From NCBI GenBank assembly GCA_902806595.1, contig CADCXC010000037.1, positions 1,798,001 through 1,862,000 of the forward strand: a stretch of DNA of 64,000 nt. The letters run 5' to 3'. This DNA is from Pyrenopolyporus hunteri. Taxonomy: Eukaryota > Ascomycota > Sordariomycetes > Xylariales > Hypoxylaceae. Made by a program: the position numbers and the translations under genes. The notes beneath the pieces were generated by a model. It was not told where the DNA came from. It saw only the letters and a program-made list of their open reading frames with translations, and made no database searches. Below are positions 57,001 through 64,000 of the stretch, piece after piece (position 1 is the stretch's first letter; each line of letters starts with the position of its first letter).

Positions 57001-59558
57001 CGGATTCAAAGAAACTTATTGCGCCAGATGTAGTCACACCCTTGATTGGCAATCAGGTGGGCAACATGGTATTCGATAAGGAGAACAATGCATGGTATAA
57101 AGTCAAGCAACCTAAGTCCACCCCCGACGGTAGAAATATCCTCCCATCCGAAGATAGCGAGGATCCGTTTGCTAGTATCCCGGATCTTTCGGTCGATACC
57201 GTCAAGGAGACACAGAATCTTGGGTTATCTATGAATCAGAACCTGGAAGGTGATGATACATTCGCGGGAGAGGAGGCGTCGTCAAGACCCGCCTCTCCAA
57301 AGTCGTCTACTACGGCACCGGGTTTCGTCGATGACAGCAGTATGATGAGCCAAACGCGAGAGCCATTCCCAGGTATCAAGCAGACGTTGGAAGAAACTGC
57401 GGTCGAAGACGACAAGGAGATTGAACACGAGATAACAATTCACGAGGACCGGATGCAGAGGTCGAGCCCCACAAGGCGGAGAAATCTTACCATATCGTTC
57501 TCTTCTCCTATCGCTTCCGTCATACAAGACATTGCTCATCATTCGGACGACGATAATGCGGGTAAAGAACCGAGCGTCCCGAACGACGCACCCGAACGTG
57601 TGACAAGTGACTCGACGAGGCGCGGACGACGCTCCAAATCGCCTAAACCTACTAGCAGACCGACTACAAGTTCGAGATCCCGAAGTCGTTCCGGGAGAAA
57701 TTTGTCGGTCAAAAGGCAGGAATTCATCCCGAGGCCGGTGTCACGGATCGATGAGCGGGACGAAGATGGGAGCGGAGAACAGGCGACATCTGAAGGGTGT
57801 CAGATCAGTATTCTTGGAGATTCGAGCCTTGTCTATCCCGAGAACACGCATGGGAACAATACTAGCGTGAGTGTCGTAGTAACGCCAGCAGCTTCGAAGA
57901 CCGCGCCAGCTTCTGCAACGCCAATCATCGGGCAGTATGTCGGCACTCTTTCGCTGAGCCCTCTGTCTGATTTTACAATGAACCAGGCAGATCAGTCCTG
58001 CGGGCTAGAGGTTAGCTATGTTGTGGGCGACCGTTACCTTGCCACCGGGGACGGGTCCAAGAAGATTCTGTCCAAGGCTATCCAAAATCTCGTCGAGAAA
58101 ATCACCGAGGTCGAGCCATTTGAACCTGACTGGGAGGCCATGAGCGAGCTAGATATCAACGACAAGCAATTAAAAACCCTCCATATGCTGGATGAGTTCT
58201 GCACCAGTGTCGTCACCCTTAACGCCTCGAACAACTCCATCGAGCACTTAGACGGCGTGCCCGAAAGCGTCCGCAACCTGCGCATCACCCATAATCACCT
58301 CTCGGAGCTAACAGCGTGGGGCCATTTGATGAACCTGCAATATGTGGATGTGTCAAACAATCAGATCAGCAGCCTACACGCCTTCAAAGACCTGGTTCAC
58401 CTACGGAGTCTTCGCGCCGATAACAACCAGATCACTGATCTGGATGGCATCAAGATGCATGATAGCTTGCAAGTACTTCGGGCGAGGGGCAACCTTCTTA
58501 GAGAGGTTAACTTCGACGGCACAAAGATGCAGCGCCTAACAGAACTGGACCTTGAAGATAATCAGATTGGTTCGGTGAAAAGCATCGAGCAACTCACAAG
58601 TCTCGTTACGCTTAACTTGCAGCATAATAACCTCCCATCATTTGCCCCAACCTCGAACGTCTCGGTTCCTAACATTAAATATTTAACGCTTTCGAACAAC
58701 GACCTGACGGCGCTCGACCTGACGCCCTTCTCTGCGCTTCGTCTCCTACACGCGGATCGCAACCAACTCACCACCATCAAGGGTTTCTCGCGCTGTCGCC
58801 GTCTTGATAGCCTCTCGCTGCGCGAACAGCGGGGCGACGTCCCCTTAGATGCGTCCTCCCTAAACGCTGCCTACGAAGTCCGAAAGCTCTTTCTCTCGGG
58901 CAACCTCCTCGCGAATTTCAACCCATGCGTTGACTTCCTCAACCTACAATACCTCGAGCTGGCCAACTGCGGCCTGCAACATCTACCAACCGACCTTGGA
59001 CAGTTGATGCCGAACCTGCGTGTCCTCAACCTCAACATGAACGCCATCGAGGACATCGCTCCCCTGCGCTTCATCCCGCGCCTCAAGAAACTCCTCGTCG
59101 CCGGTAACCGGCTCGCGGACCCGGCTCGCGTGGCGGACGTTCTCGCTGGATTTCCACACCTCGCGCGCCTCGATCTGCGGAATAACCCGGCTACCCTCGG
59201 GTTCTACGGCCCCATCCAATCCCTCGTGCCCACGGAGACGGGAGACGGCCGGGCAAGCTTCGACCCGTTTATGTTGCCGGATGCGGACCCTGATCGCGAC
59301 GACAAATTCTCTAGCCGCTTGGATATGGGCACGCGCATGCGCCGTCGGCTCTACGAGCTCGTCGTGCTGGACCGCTGCCGTCGGATTAAGATGCTCGACG
59401 GCCTGCCCGTCGACGCGTCGGCGGACGGCCTCGCGAAGAGGAAGGCGGATAAAGTTTGGGAGGCTCTGGTGCGCAGCGGCGTCGTTGCGGATACAGAGAA
59501 GGAAAAAGAAAAGGAAAAGGAAAAGAAAAAGAATAAGGAGGATGCTGAATCGTGGTAG
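54036..59558 (+). CDS. cdc11: Cdc11/Nud1-type septation/mitotic-exit scaffold
   Basis: One uninterrupted frame of 1840 codons from the ATG at 54036 to TAG at 59556-59558. The N-terminus (AHAWLDSLSEDWVSQP) and the block EWKRRLIYGELNYGESRDLF are the kind conserved in filamentous-fungal relatives of fission yeast Cdc11 and Aspergillus SepK. Residues about 60-1360 are Ser/Pro-rich and disordered, with many Ser-Pro sites. Residues about 1375-1760 are leucine-rich repeats (for example LNASNNSIEHLDGVPESV, LQYVDVSNNQISSLHAF and LTELDLEDNQIGSVKSI), ending in an LRR cap (LYELVVLDRCRRIKMLDGLP). The C-terminus is a Lys/Glu run. Cdc11 anchors the septation initiation network at the spindle pole body. No intron is needed; a short in-frame intron cannot be ruled out. 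Confidence 0.85.
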   Translation: MAHAWLDSLSEDWVSQPRSDTSQAQLPNSSLSSPRTNASRRSLRDHASRIPRFNAGNAAKKSQQSTHNSSAVNILSERSMNNINIKGSQPDPAKPPQAARASRLGRYLSRSASASTTASTAASVVHNTVQHNKSESSSPSKTKENVPEWKRRLIYGELNYGESRDLFSSAGTGLENIFRPPIAQESTGEETAGNEEETVNESTLPSSPPPYSRPAQPRACEDESLEQSINEPLARRPPPPRKPVTFRRTEEVGEESSRNGQLTSDGYQGSQEQGTNEPSALSTLSANVNEGLDASRKVSGQSVVRNEGLSPILISRHDSGDGQVSFAPVELPAAQLQKRLENLRRNQLLLDFEPDDHSESASANPADETDKVDTTVEFAKNGGFLNVQRGGRSEEGSFRQRPLSPPSMVDTSEMLPESSLQASTPKQFPTVRMDRAASGSGRYNLEYPISPVIPPPPHPSPEKRFQQASGQSGSPLKLFGPYDTFTNQTLLRRISQFEDQMANSPERSEADDTVTLSMQESPTKSDVNKGFTPGSSPRKGPHVGFGYPENLDNVSFFGVGELDGYEFSEDITQNSIDLSQFTNKENMAPADDSLPPSHFVKFHIHQGLSSEGKSLLMQRRRHKPSGSSFSPRRSVHLSKPSISFKPQGPLRPFGPISGYQPMPKRDGSEGKRPRTSPSKDPTPKRRRTLHRSDIAYGLVDPLVAVDSVQSSHRNMQSIMGRNQQEPGLNELQQAAGPQLLATHQMLRPRSPTPRQRSSASRERQPLAILDLNPDNQNGISDTSIQDFAVDGSARTSMKTQDFFDAAEEIMAMIRNKARPRNDLSSVEESEAESAGQYNAAVPAADESSIQESSQEPFLRPPSREGPALARPPTRQEDPELVGRLKKYEERSDLGEIITNSMHSMGRIREAINEANNLSESIRQSFISDRGWDSSPDEQDVTSDLSNVRISHNPDFSELSENDIDFLANGRRSSGASTGHSIPTISSRGSDSKKLIAPDVVTPLIGNQVGNMVFDKENNAWYKVKQPKSTPDGRNILPSEDSEDPFASIPDLSVDTVKETQNLGLSMNQNLEGDDTFAGEEASSRPASPKSSTTAPGFVDDSSMMSQTREPFPGIKQTLEETAVEDDKEIEHEITIHEDRMQRSSPTRRRNLTISFSSPIASVIQDIAHHSDDDNAGKEPSVPNDAPERVTSDSTRRGRRSKSPKPTSRPTTSSRSRSRSGRNLSVKRQEFIPRPVSRIDERDEDGSGEQATSEGCQISILGDSSLVYPENTHGNNTSVSVVVTPAASKTAPASATPIIGQYVGTLSLSPLSDFTMNQADQSCGLEVSYVVGDRYLATGDGSKKILSKAIQNLVEKITEVEPFEPDWEAMSELDINDKQLKTLHMLDEFCTSVVTLNASNNSIEHLDGVPESVRNLRITHNHLSELTAWGHLMNLQYVDVSNNQISSLHAFKDLVHLRSLRADNNQITDLDGIKMHDSLQVLRARGNLLREVNFDGTKMQRLTELDLEDNQIGSVKSIEQLTSLVTLNLQHNNLPSFAPTSNVSVPNIKYLTLSNNDLTALDLTPFSALRLLHADRNQLTTIKGFSRCRRLDSLSLREQRGDVPLDASSLNAAYEVRKLFLSGNLLANFNPCVDFLNLQYLELANCGLQHLPTDLGQLMPNLRVLNLNMNAIEDIAPLRFIPRLKKLLVAGNRLADPARVADVLAGFPHLARLDLRNNPATLGFYGPIQSLVPTETGDGRASFDPFMLPDADPDRDDKFSSRLDMGTRMRRRLYELVVLDRCRRIKMLDGLPVDASADGLAKRKADKVWEALVRSGVVADTEKEKEKEKEKKKNKEDAESW

Positions 59559-59716
59559 GGCTGCGAGGACAGCTTCGGCTGATCTGGTTTTCTTTTTCAC
59601 TTCTTGCCCTTGTGTTATACATACATCCATACATGCCTTACCCCTCCTCATACATCATCTTTGGGTTTTGCGGGTTTGGGCCGGCGTATATGCGTACATG
59701 CGTAGGGATTTTTCAG

Positions 59717-59785
59717 CTCGAGTCGAGTCGAGTCGATCGGAGTTAATGCGAGTGGAAACAAGGGCGAGGCGAGGCGAGGCGAGAC
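59717..59785. repeat. TCGAG and GGCGA pentanucleotide repeats
   Basis: Four TCGAG-type units (59717-59737) and, 25 bases on, four GGCGA units (59763-59785). Confidence 0.75.
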
Positions 59786-60171
59786 GATACCCGGCAAAAA
59801 CAAACAATGGAACACGCCGTCGTTACGAACCGGACTGCAAAAAGGAGAGGGGAGGCCAAGGGAAAGGAAAGGAAGGGAAGGGGGAAGGGGGGCCTTCAAA
59901 AGAGAACGCAATTCGTTCTGGGTGCTTAGGGGTGTGCAAGGTGTCTAAGGCGTCTTCGGATATCGATTATTATCCTTCTGCCTATTTTTATTATTTTTCT
60001 TCTTCTTCCTCCGTCGTCTTTTTACCGTCCGCTGTTGTAGGATTAAAAGGGAGACAGGGAAGGGGAGAACATGGAAGCCTGCGTGGATTGGCGGGTTTAT
60101 CGCATACATATCGCATGGTTTACGCTAGTAATGAGAGATGACAAGAGTTTTATTGTTGTTCCGTGGGTATA

Positions 60172-60192
60172 ATGGATGGATGGATGGATGGT
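60172..60192. repeat. TGGA tetranucleotide repeat
   Basis: Five tandem TGGA units. Confidence 0.8.
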
Positions 60193-60868
60193 TTGGGAGT
60201 CCGAAATTCAAAGAACTCGAAGATTCGAGATTCGAGATCGGGCCTAGAATAGGTAGCTATCAACCTATCAAGAAAGTCAAGTATTATTGGGTTTATCTCT
60301 GCTGGCGCCTCTGAACCCTCCGTTGTTTCGTTTAACCCACGTGCCTAACCACGCCGAAGCCAAAGTCTCCCTGCGCGTCTCCTGTACAATTTATACTCTC
60401 GCTCGTCTCCCGGAATGTGAACTTACCTAGGTCGTTTACCATTATATCTTACAGGATCCAGGTCATAAGTACCTTTACTATCACCTCCCTCAGCACACGA
60501 TAAAGGAACGCAGCAATACAATATTATGGGAAGATATATACCTTACAATAGGGAGCAAATGGAAAAGAAAGATTGCCTATTGTCTTCATTCTAGACCTAG
60601 GTACGTTATACAGTATGTACGCCAAGAGAGGCTACTGTTGAAGTATATGAATAATAGAATAAAGGGATTAATATAAAAAAAAAAAAACAAGAAAAAAAAC
60701 GCCAAAAGCGATGCTGGGTATATTGCCTTTATGCCGAGAACACGTTTGCCTCCTGACAATCCCCGGGGGGATTACGTCGCAATCATCCAAGCCTCCCTGT
60801 CCCGTGCGCCGTTGAGTTCATGAGTGTTCACTCTGTCTGACTTCGATCCGTCAGAACGTTCGCGTCCA

Positions 60869-62818
60869 TTAACCAGCGACAGCGGCAGCGGCGTTGCCAT
60901 TGCTCGCCGTCCTCTCGTTCCCGAGACCCAACACGCGCTGCAAGCCCTTTCGGAAGGACTTGCCTGCCGTATGATTCTCGTCTTCTTTGCCCGCATGCGA
61001 TGTGCTTTCGGCCACGGCATTCGGATCCCCGACCACGCTCTGTCTTCGCCCGAGAAAGCTGAAGCTCATCCTCTTGCTTGCGTTGTTCCTGCTCTCCGCA
61101 ACGCTGCTTTTCCTCCTACGAACTGCTACGACGGGAGGGGCCTCGGTGCCCCGAGGAGGCCACTCGCCGTCTCGTTTCCAGCCGGTGACGCAAGAACGCA
61201 CCACGTCGCTCAGATTGACGGGGCATGAGGGTGTTGCAGATTGCACCACAATCTTATCGTAAAGGGTAGGATACGCTGCCGGAACAATAGAGGCGCGCAT
61301 AGGCGTAGCAGGAGGTAGAAGGGGTTCAGGTATAGGAATTAAAGTCTCTACCGGATAAGTAGAGGTGTCTTGTTTCGTCCTCGCCTCTCTATACTCCGCA
61401 TCTGATGAGGATACGGCAGTGGTATCGCCAGACGTACGCGTTGCACTGGGGCTGAGCGGTGTAGTTGCACCTATTGACTCCGAAGGTGACGAAGGCGACG
61501 AGGCGGTTGAAAGATGCCACCAAGAAAGACGCTTTGTAGCGGGAGAAGTGTTTGCCGCCGAACTAACTTTCGGACGAATGCGCGCCGCTCTTGCGCCCGT
61601 CCAGGCGTCCCGTCGGGCATTGAAGCAAGCCAGACCATCATTCCATTCCATCTCAGCACGGACCGCCCTCCTCCGTTTCGCGCTCTTAGCAAGAGCTTCT
61701 GCCTTCACCGAGGTACCAACGGCATCGGGGCTATCGAAGCGGTAAGCTGACGGTGATACCGGGATATCGTCGTCGTCGTCATCGGGCATGTCAGACAGCC
61801 ACTCGGCCCGAGGGCGAAAATGAGTGAGATCCTCCGAAACGGTACTATAGACCGAAGCAGTCTCATCTCCCGAATCGGCCCCATCCACGACGACATAGTC
61901 CTCGCGCGTCTCAAGAGCAGACCCCGTCTCGGCATCTCCCGAACCGGGTTCTGCAGCCGGGCGCGGCCATTTGAAGTTCCAGTCGTTTCGTATCTTTCCT
62001 GCTAAGGCGCGCTTGATAGCCTCTTTCTGCTTCGATTTATCTCGACTCACGAGATCGGGGTCATAGTCCGGCGTAGCAGGGGCCGGGTGTGAGTGATGTC
62101 GCAGCCTTGAGAGCGGCGACTTGGTGGACTTATACAAATCTGAGAATAACATCTTGGATGAAGAGACGGAGAGTCTTCTAGCTAGTCCAGTCGCCGTCGG
62201 AGTTGTAGCTTGATCGACCTGAGCTTCTGCTGGTGTGGGGTGCGGGGAATCAAGGTGAGTGTTGGTGTCAACGTGACTGGTGGTGCCATGAAGTATTGGC
62301 ATGTTCGCTAGTGACCGCATCAGTTCAACTGGTCTTAATTTATTTCGAGCACCCCGGGACCTGTGTGGCACTGCGCACCAACCTCTCGAAAACTCGGCCG
62401 AAACCCACATGTGAAATTGAACTTGGTGTGTGCGACGGGAAACAATACATAGACGGATGTCTTTATTATGTTCGAGTCACTGGACGCCGGGGGGTAGGAC
62501 TCCGGGAAGTAAATAGAACGGGGGTCTGATCATTACCGCCTCTGGACGACCTCCTAAAGGTTGCCCGAAGGAAGGCAACTTTTCCAGAACGACATGGTGG
62601 AAGAGATCCTTCAGAGCGAAAAATAGTGAAAATAGCATGGGAAAGGTTGAGAGGAAAGTTCAAATTGACCTACACTTGCATTGATTGTTAGAATTGTCGT
62701 AGTCAGCAACTGAGGGCTGAGAGTCATGAGCAGGGTTCAGGTCGGGTCTAGTCCGACTCTGAGGGTCGACTGACGGGGAATCCGCCGGCGCTGACAAGTT
62801 GACTTCTGAGACCTGCAT
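60869..62818 (-). CDS. Gag1-like clamp (DUF4050) protein, two-exon model
   Basis: The main exon ends with TGA at 60869 and is open up to 62410 and beyond. Its C-terminal half carries the Gag1-like clamp (DUF4050) pattern: EWNDGLACFNARRDAWTGA, then YPTLYDKIVVQSATPSCPVN and VVRSCVTGWKRDGEWPP. Upstream there is SSSKMLFSDLYKSTKSPLSR and an acidic linker. The ATG at 62410 would give 513 aa, but the first 30 residues look like translated non-coding DNA (many Trp, Cys, Arg). I prefer exon 1 at 62818..62674 (ATG, 48 codons, Ser/Pro/Asp-rich, ending SNNQCK) joined by a GTAGGT donor to an acceptor CTAG at 62308-62311, with exon 2 at 62307..60869. That gives 527 aa in frame but needs a 366-nt intron. 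The family's function is unclear to me. The body of the gene is firm; the 5' end is not. Confidence 0.72.
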
Positions 62819-62861
62819 CCTGAAGGAAGAAGGTGGGAAAAAAGCCTCGTTAGATTATGTA

Positions 62862-62905
62862 TGTATTGTGTTGTGTTGTATTGTATTGTATTGTATTGTA
62901 TTGTA
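62862..62905. repeat. TGTAT pentanucleotide microsatellite
   Basis: About eight tandem copies of TTGTA with TTGTG variants at the left end. Confidence 0.85.
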
Positions 62906-63151
62906 CGGATTACAGCTCGTACAGCTAGCTGACGGGAGAGATTGGCTTGAGTGAGTGGCTGGCCGGTCGTGTTGATTCAATCGGATTTTATGCATCAGAC
63001 GACTCAGGCGTTACGAGCATAAAAACCTAGATGCAAGTCGGTGCGTCAAAGTCCAACCTGGTTCGCTGAAGCTGGTCAGCCGAGGATCGTGGTGCTGGTC
63101 GTGTCGTGTGACCCGGCCGTCTGCCAATGCAACGCGTACATAAATACCTAT

Positions 63152-63166
63152 ACACACACACACACA
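63152..63166. repeat. AC dinucleotide repeat
   Basis: Seven AC units followed by alternating CATACATA-type purine/pyrimidine sequence. Confidence 0.7.
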
Positions 63167-63434
63167 TGCATATACATACGTATATTCAGGTGTGAGGCGT
63201 GTATGTGGATATGGATGTGGATGTGTGTATATGTGCGAGTGTAATATATGCGGGTGTCAAATTTCCCACCGAGGCGCCTGGCCGAGGTCGTTCACGTCTT
63301 TTCTCTCTATTCCCCAAGCCTCATCTCCCCTTAGGGTTCCACCAGGCCCTTCAGGTCCATCTCGCACAATTCCTCGGAGGGGGGTGGCTAGTGACAATAT
63401 GGCAAAGTTCGTGTATGCCGGTAGTGGCAATAGT

Positions 63435-63494
63435 AATTGGTGGTAATGGTGGTAATGGTGGTAGCGGTAGCGGTAGCGGTGGTGGCAATGGTTA
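63435..63494. repeat. GGTAAT/GGTAGC minisatellite
   Basis: Tandem GGTGGTAAT units pass into GGTAGC units and end in GGTGGTGGCAAT; the third base differs between blocks, as expected from local duplication. Confidence 0.8.
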
Positions 63495-63675
63495 AGCGTA
63501 GTATTTTATTGCAGAGTATTATCGCAAAGTAGTAAGGTTTATTTTTTGGGTACTAACAATTTACACTGGCGAACCGATGACACTACCGGAGGCTAGCTGC
63601 AGGTCTACCACGTCGCTAGCGGCTCGACCAGGGTGTACGGTGAAGCTTGAAGGGTGAAGAACCATGTATTATATA

Positions 63676-63725
63676 CCTAGGTACCTACCTACCTGCCTAG
63701 GTACCTAGGTATATACCTAGGTATA
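63676..63725. repeat. CCTAGGTACC palindromic array
   Basis: CCTAGGTACC, three TACC units, GCCTAGGTACCTAGG and then TATACCTAGGTATA. Almost the whole stretch is self-complementary. Confidence 0.75.
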
Positions 63726-64000
63726 CATAAGTACCCGTAGGAAAGGCTTCTCGATGAGAAGGCAGCAGTGAGGTGGTGGAAGACGTGCCGAAACCATATA
63801 ATTAAGACACTATCCCGATTAGGCGCTGCGCAGCTTCGAGTCAAATCTTGACATGAATACGGAATTGTACATAAATACATGAAATATGAGATAATGGTTA
63901 AAATTCACCACAACAAGCGTCGTCATCGAAGGGAAGAGAGCAAATAGAAACCCAGCAATAAATAAGTATGCAAACAAGAAAGATGAATTGGGAATTGAAG

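Larger units (their letters stand above)
59559..60868. other. convergent intergenic region with simple repeats
   Basis: Between the ends of cdc11 (+) and the Gag1-like gene (-). Contains TCGAG and GGCGA tandem repeats, a purine-rich stretch near 59840-59895, a TGGA tetranucleotide tract and an A-rich stretch near 60674-60700. No gene is seen. Confidence 0.55.
62819..64000. other. promoter side and repeat-rich spacer
   Basis: Upstream region of the Gag1-like gene followed by spacer sequence with pentanucleotide, CA and GGT-type repeats and a palindromic array. No gene is seen up to the window end. Confidence 0.55.

Noticed and set aside
56387..57052. 221-codon minus-strand frame opposite cdc11
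   Set aside because: Antisense shadow of a Ser-rich coding region; no domain.
7668..59558. Functional cluster for septation (Uds1 protein and Cdc11)
   Set aside because: The two genes are 44 kb apart with many unrelated genes between them.
58983..59651. 222-codon minus-strand frame opposite the LRR end of cdc11
   Set aside because: Antisense to the conserved LRR cap; composition is dominated by the reverse of LRR codons and the Lys/Glu tail.
1..64000. CRISPR array, tRNA genes, secondary-metabolite or virus genes
   Set aside because: No regular direct repeats with spacers, no tRNA-like TTCRA arm in a cloverleaf context, and no synthase, capsid or polymerase domain were seen by eye. A tRNA scan would be decisive for the second.

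Overview
This is a eukaryotic window from a filamentous ascomycete (Pezizomycotina, most likely Sordariomycetes). The evidence is short introns of about 50-110 nt with GTRAGT donors and CTAAC/CTGAC branch sites, gene families typical of filamentous fungi (septation scaffold Cdc11, Uds1 protein, Gag1-like clamp protein, Vnx1-type antiporter), CT-rich leaders, and long gene-poor spacers full of simple repeats. No bacterial-style operon, CRISPR array, secondary-metabolite cluster or virus was seen. Exon joins are read from splice motifs and frame, without transcript data.

Layout. 1-1053: 3' end of a probable Tcp11/Sok1 gene, cut by the window edge. 4721-6766 (-): secreted endonuclease/exonuclease/phosphatase-fold nuclease. 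6895-7347 (-): orphan 150-codon frame. 7668-10467 (-): Uds1-domain coiled-coil protein. 12116-12996 (-) and 13732-14829 (+): divergent pair of a rhomboid-like UBAC2/Dsc2-type membrane protein and a dolichol cis-prenyltransferase. 16065-18267 (+): ING-family PHD protein. 21532-23514 (+): F-box/LRR protein. 24254-27094 (+): V-ATPase subunit a. 29310-29493 (-) and 30197-30602 (+): divergent U2 snRNA and U3 snoRNA genes, the second with a predicted spliceosomal intron. 31340-34978 (-): Vnx1-type vacuolar cation/H+ antiporter. 36873-38092 (+): proteasome ATPase Rpt6. 39461-42456 (-): rhodanese plus tyrosine-phosphatase protein of the Ptp2/Pyp1 type. 42457-49471: 7 kb without a convincing gene. 49472-52738 (-): disordered protein with repeated QSPW-like motifs. 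53128-53398: MITE with 35-bp perfect inverted repeats. 54036-59558 (+): Cdc11/Nud1-type septation scaffold. 60869-62818 (-): Gag1-like clamp protein with an inferred first exon. 62819-64000: repeats only.

The protein genes are mostly housekeeping and do not form a pathway cluster. Loose themes are vacuolar ion handling (V-ATPase a and the Vnx1-type antiporter that would use its proton gradient), septation (Uds1 protein and Cdc11, 44 kb apart), ER functions (the divergent UBAC2-like/cis-prenyltransferase pair) and RNA processing (U2/U3). I found no obvious undescribed multi-gene system. The observations most worth following are the interrupted U3 gene, the matched U2/U3 promoters, the MITE in a divergent promoter, and the QSPW-repeat protein.
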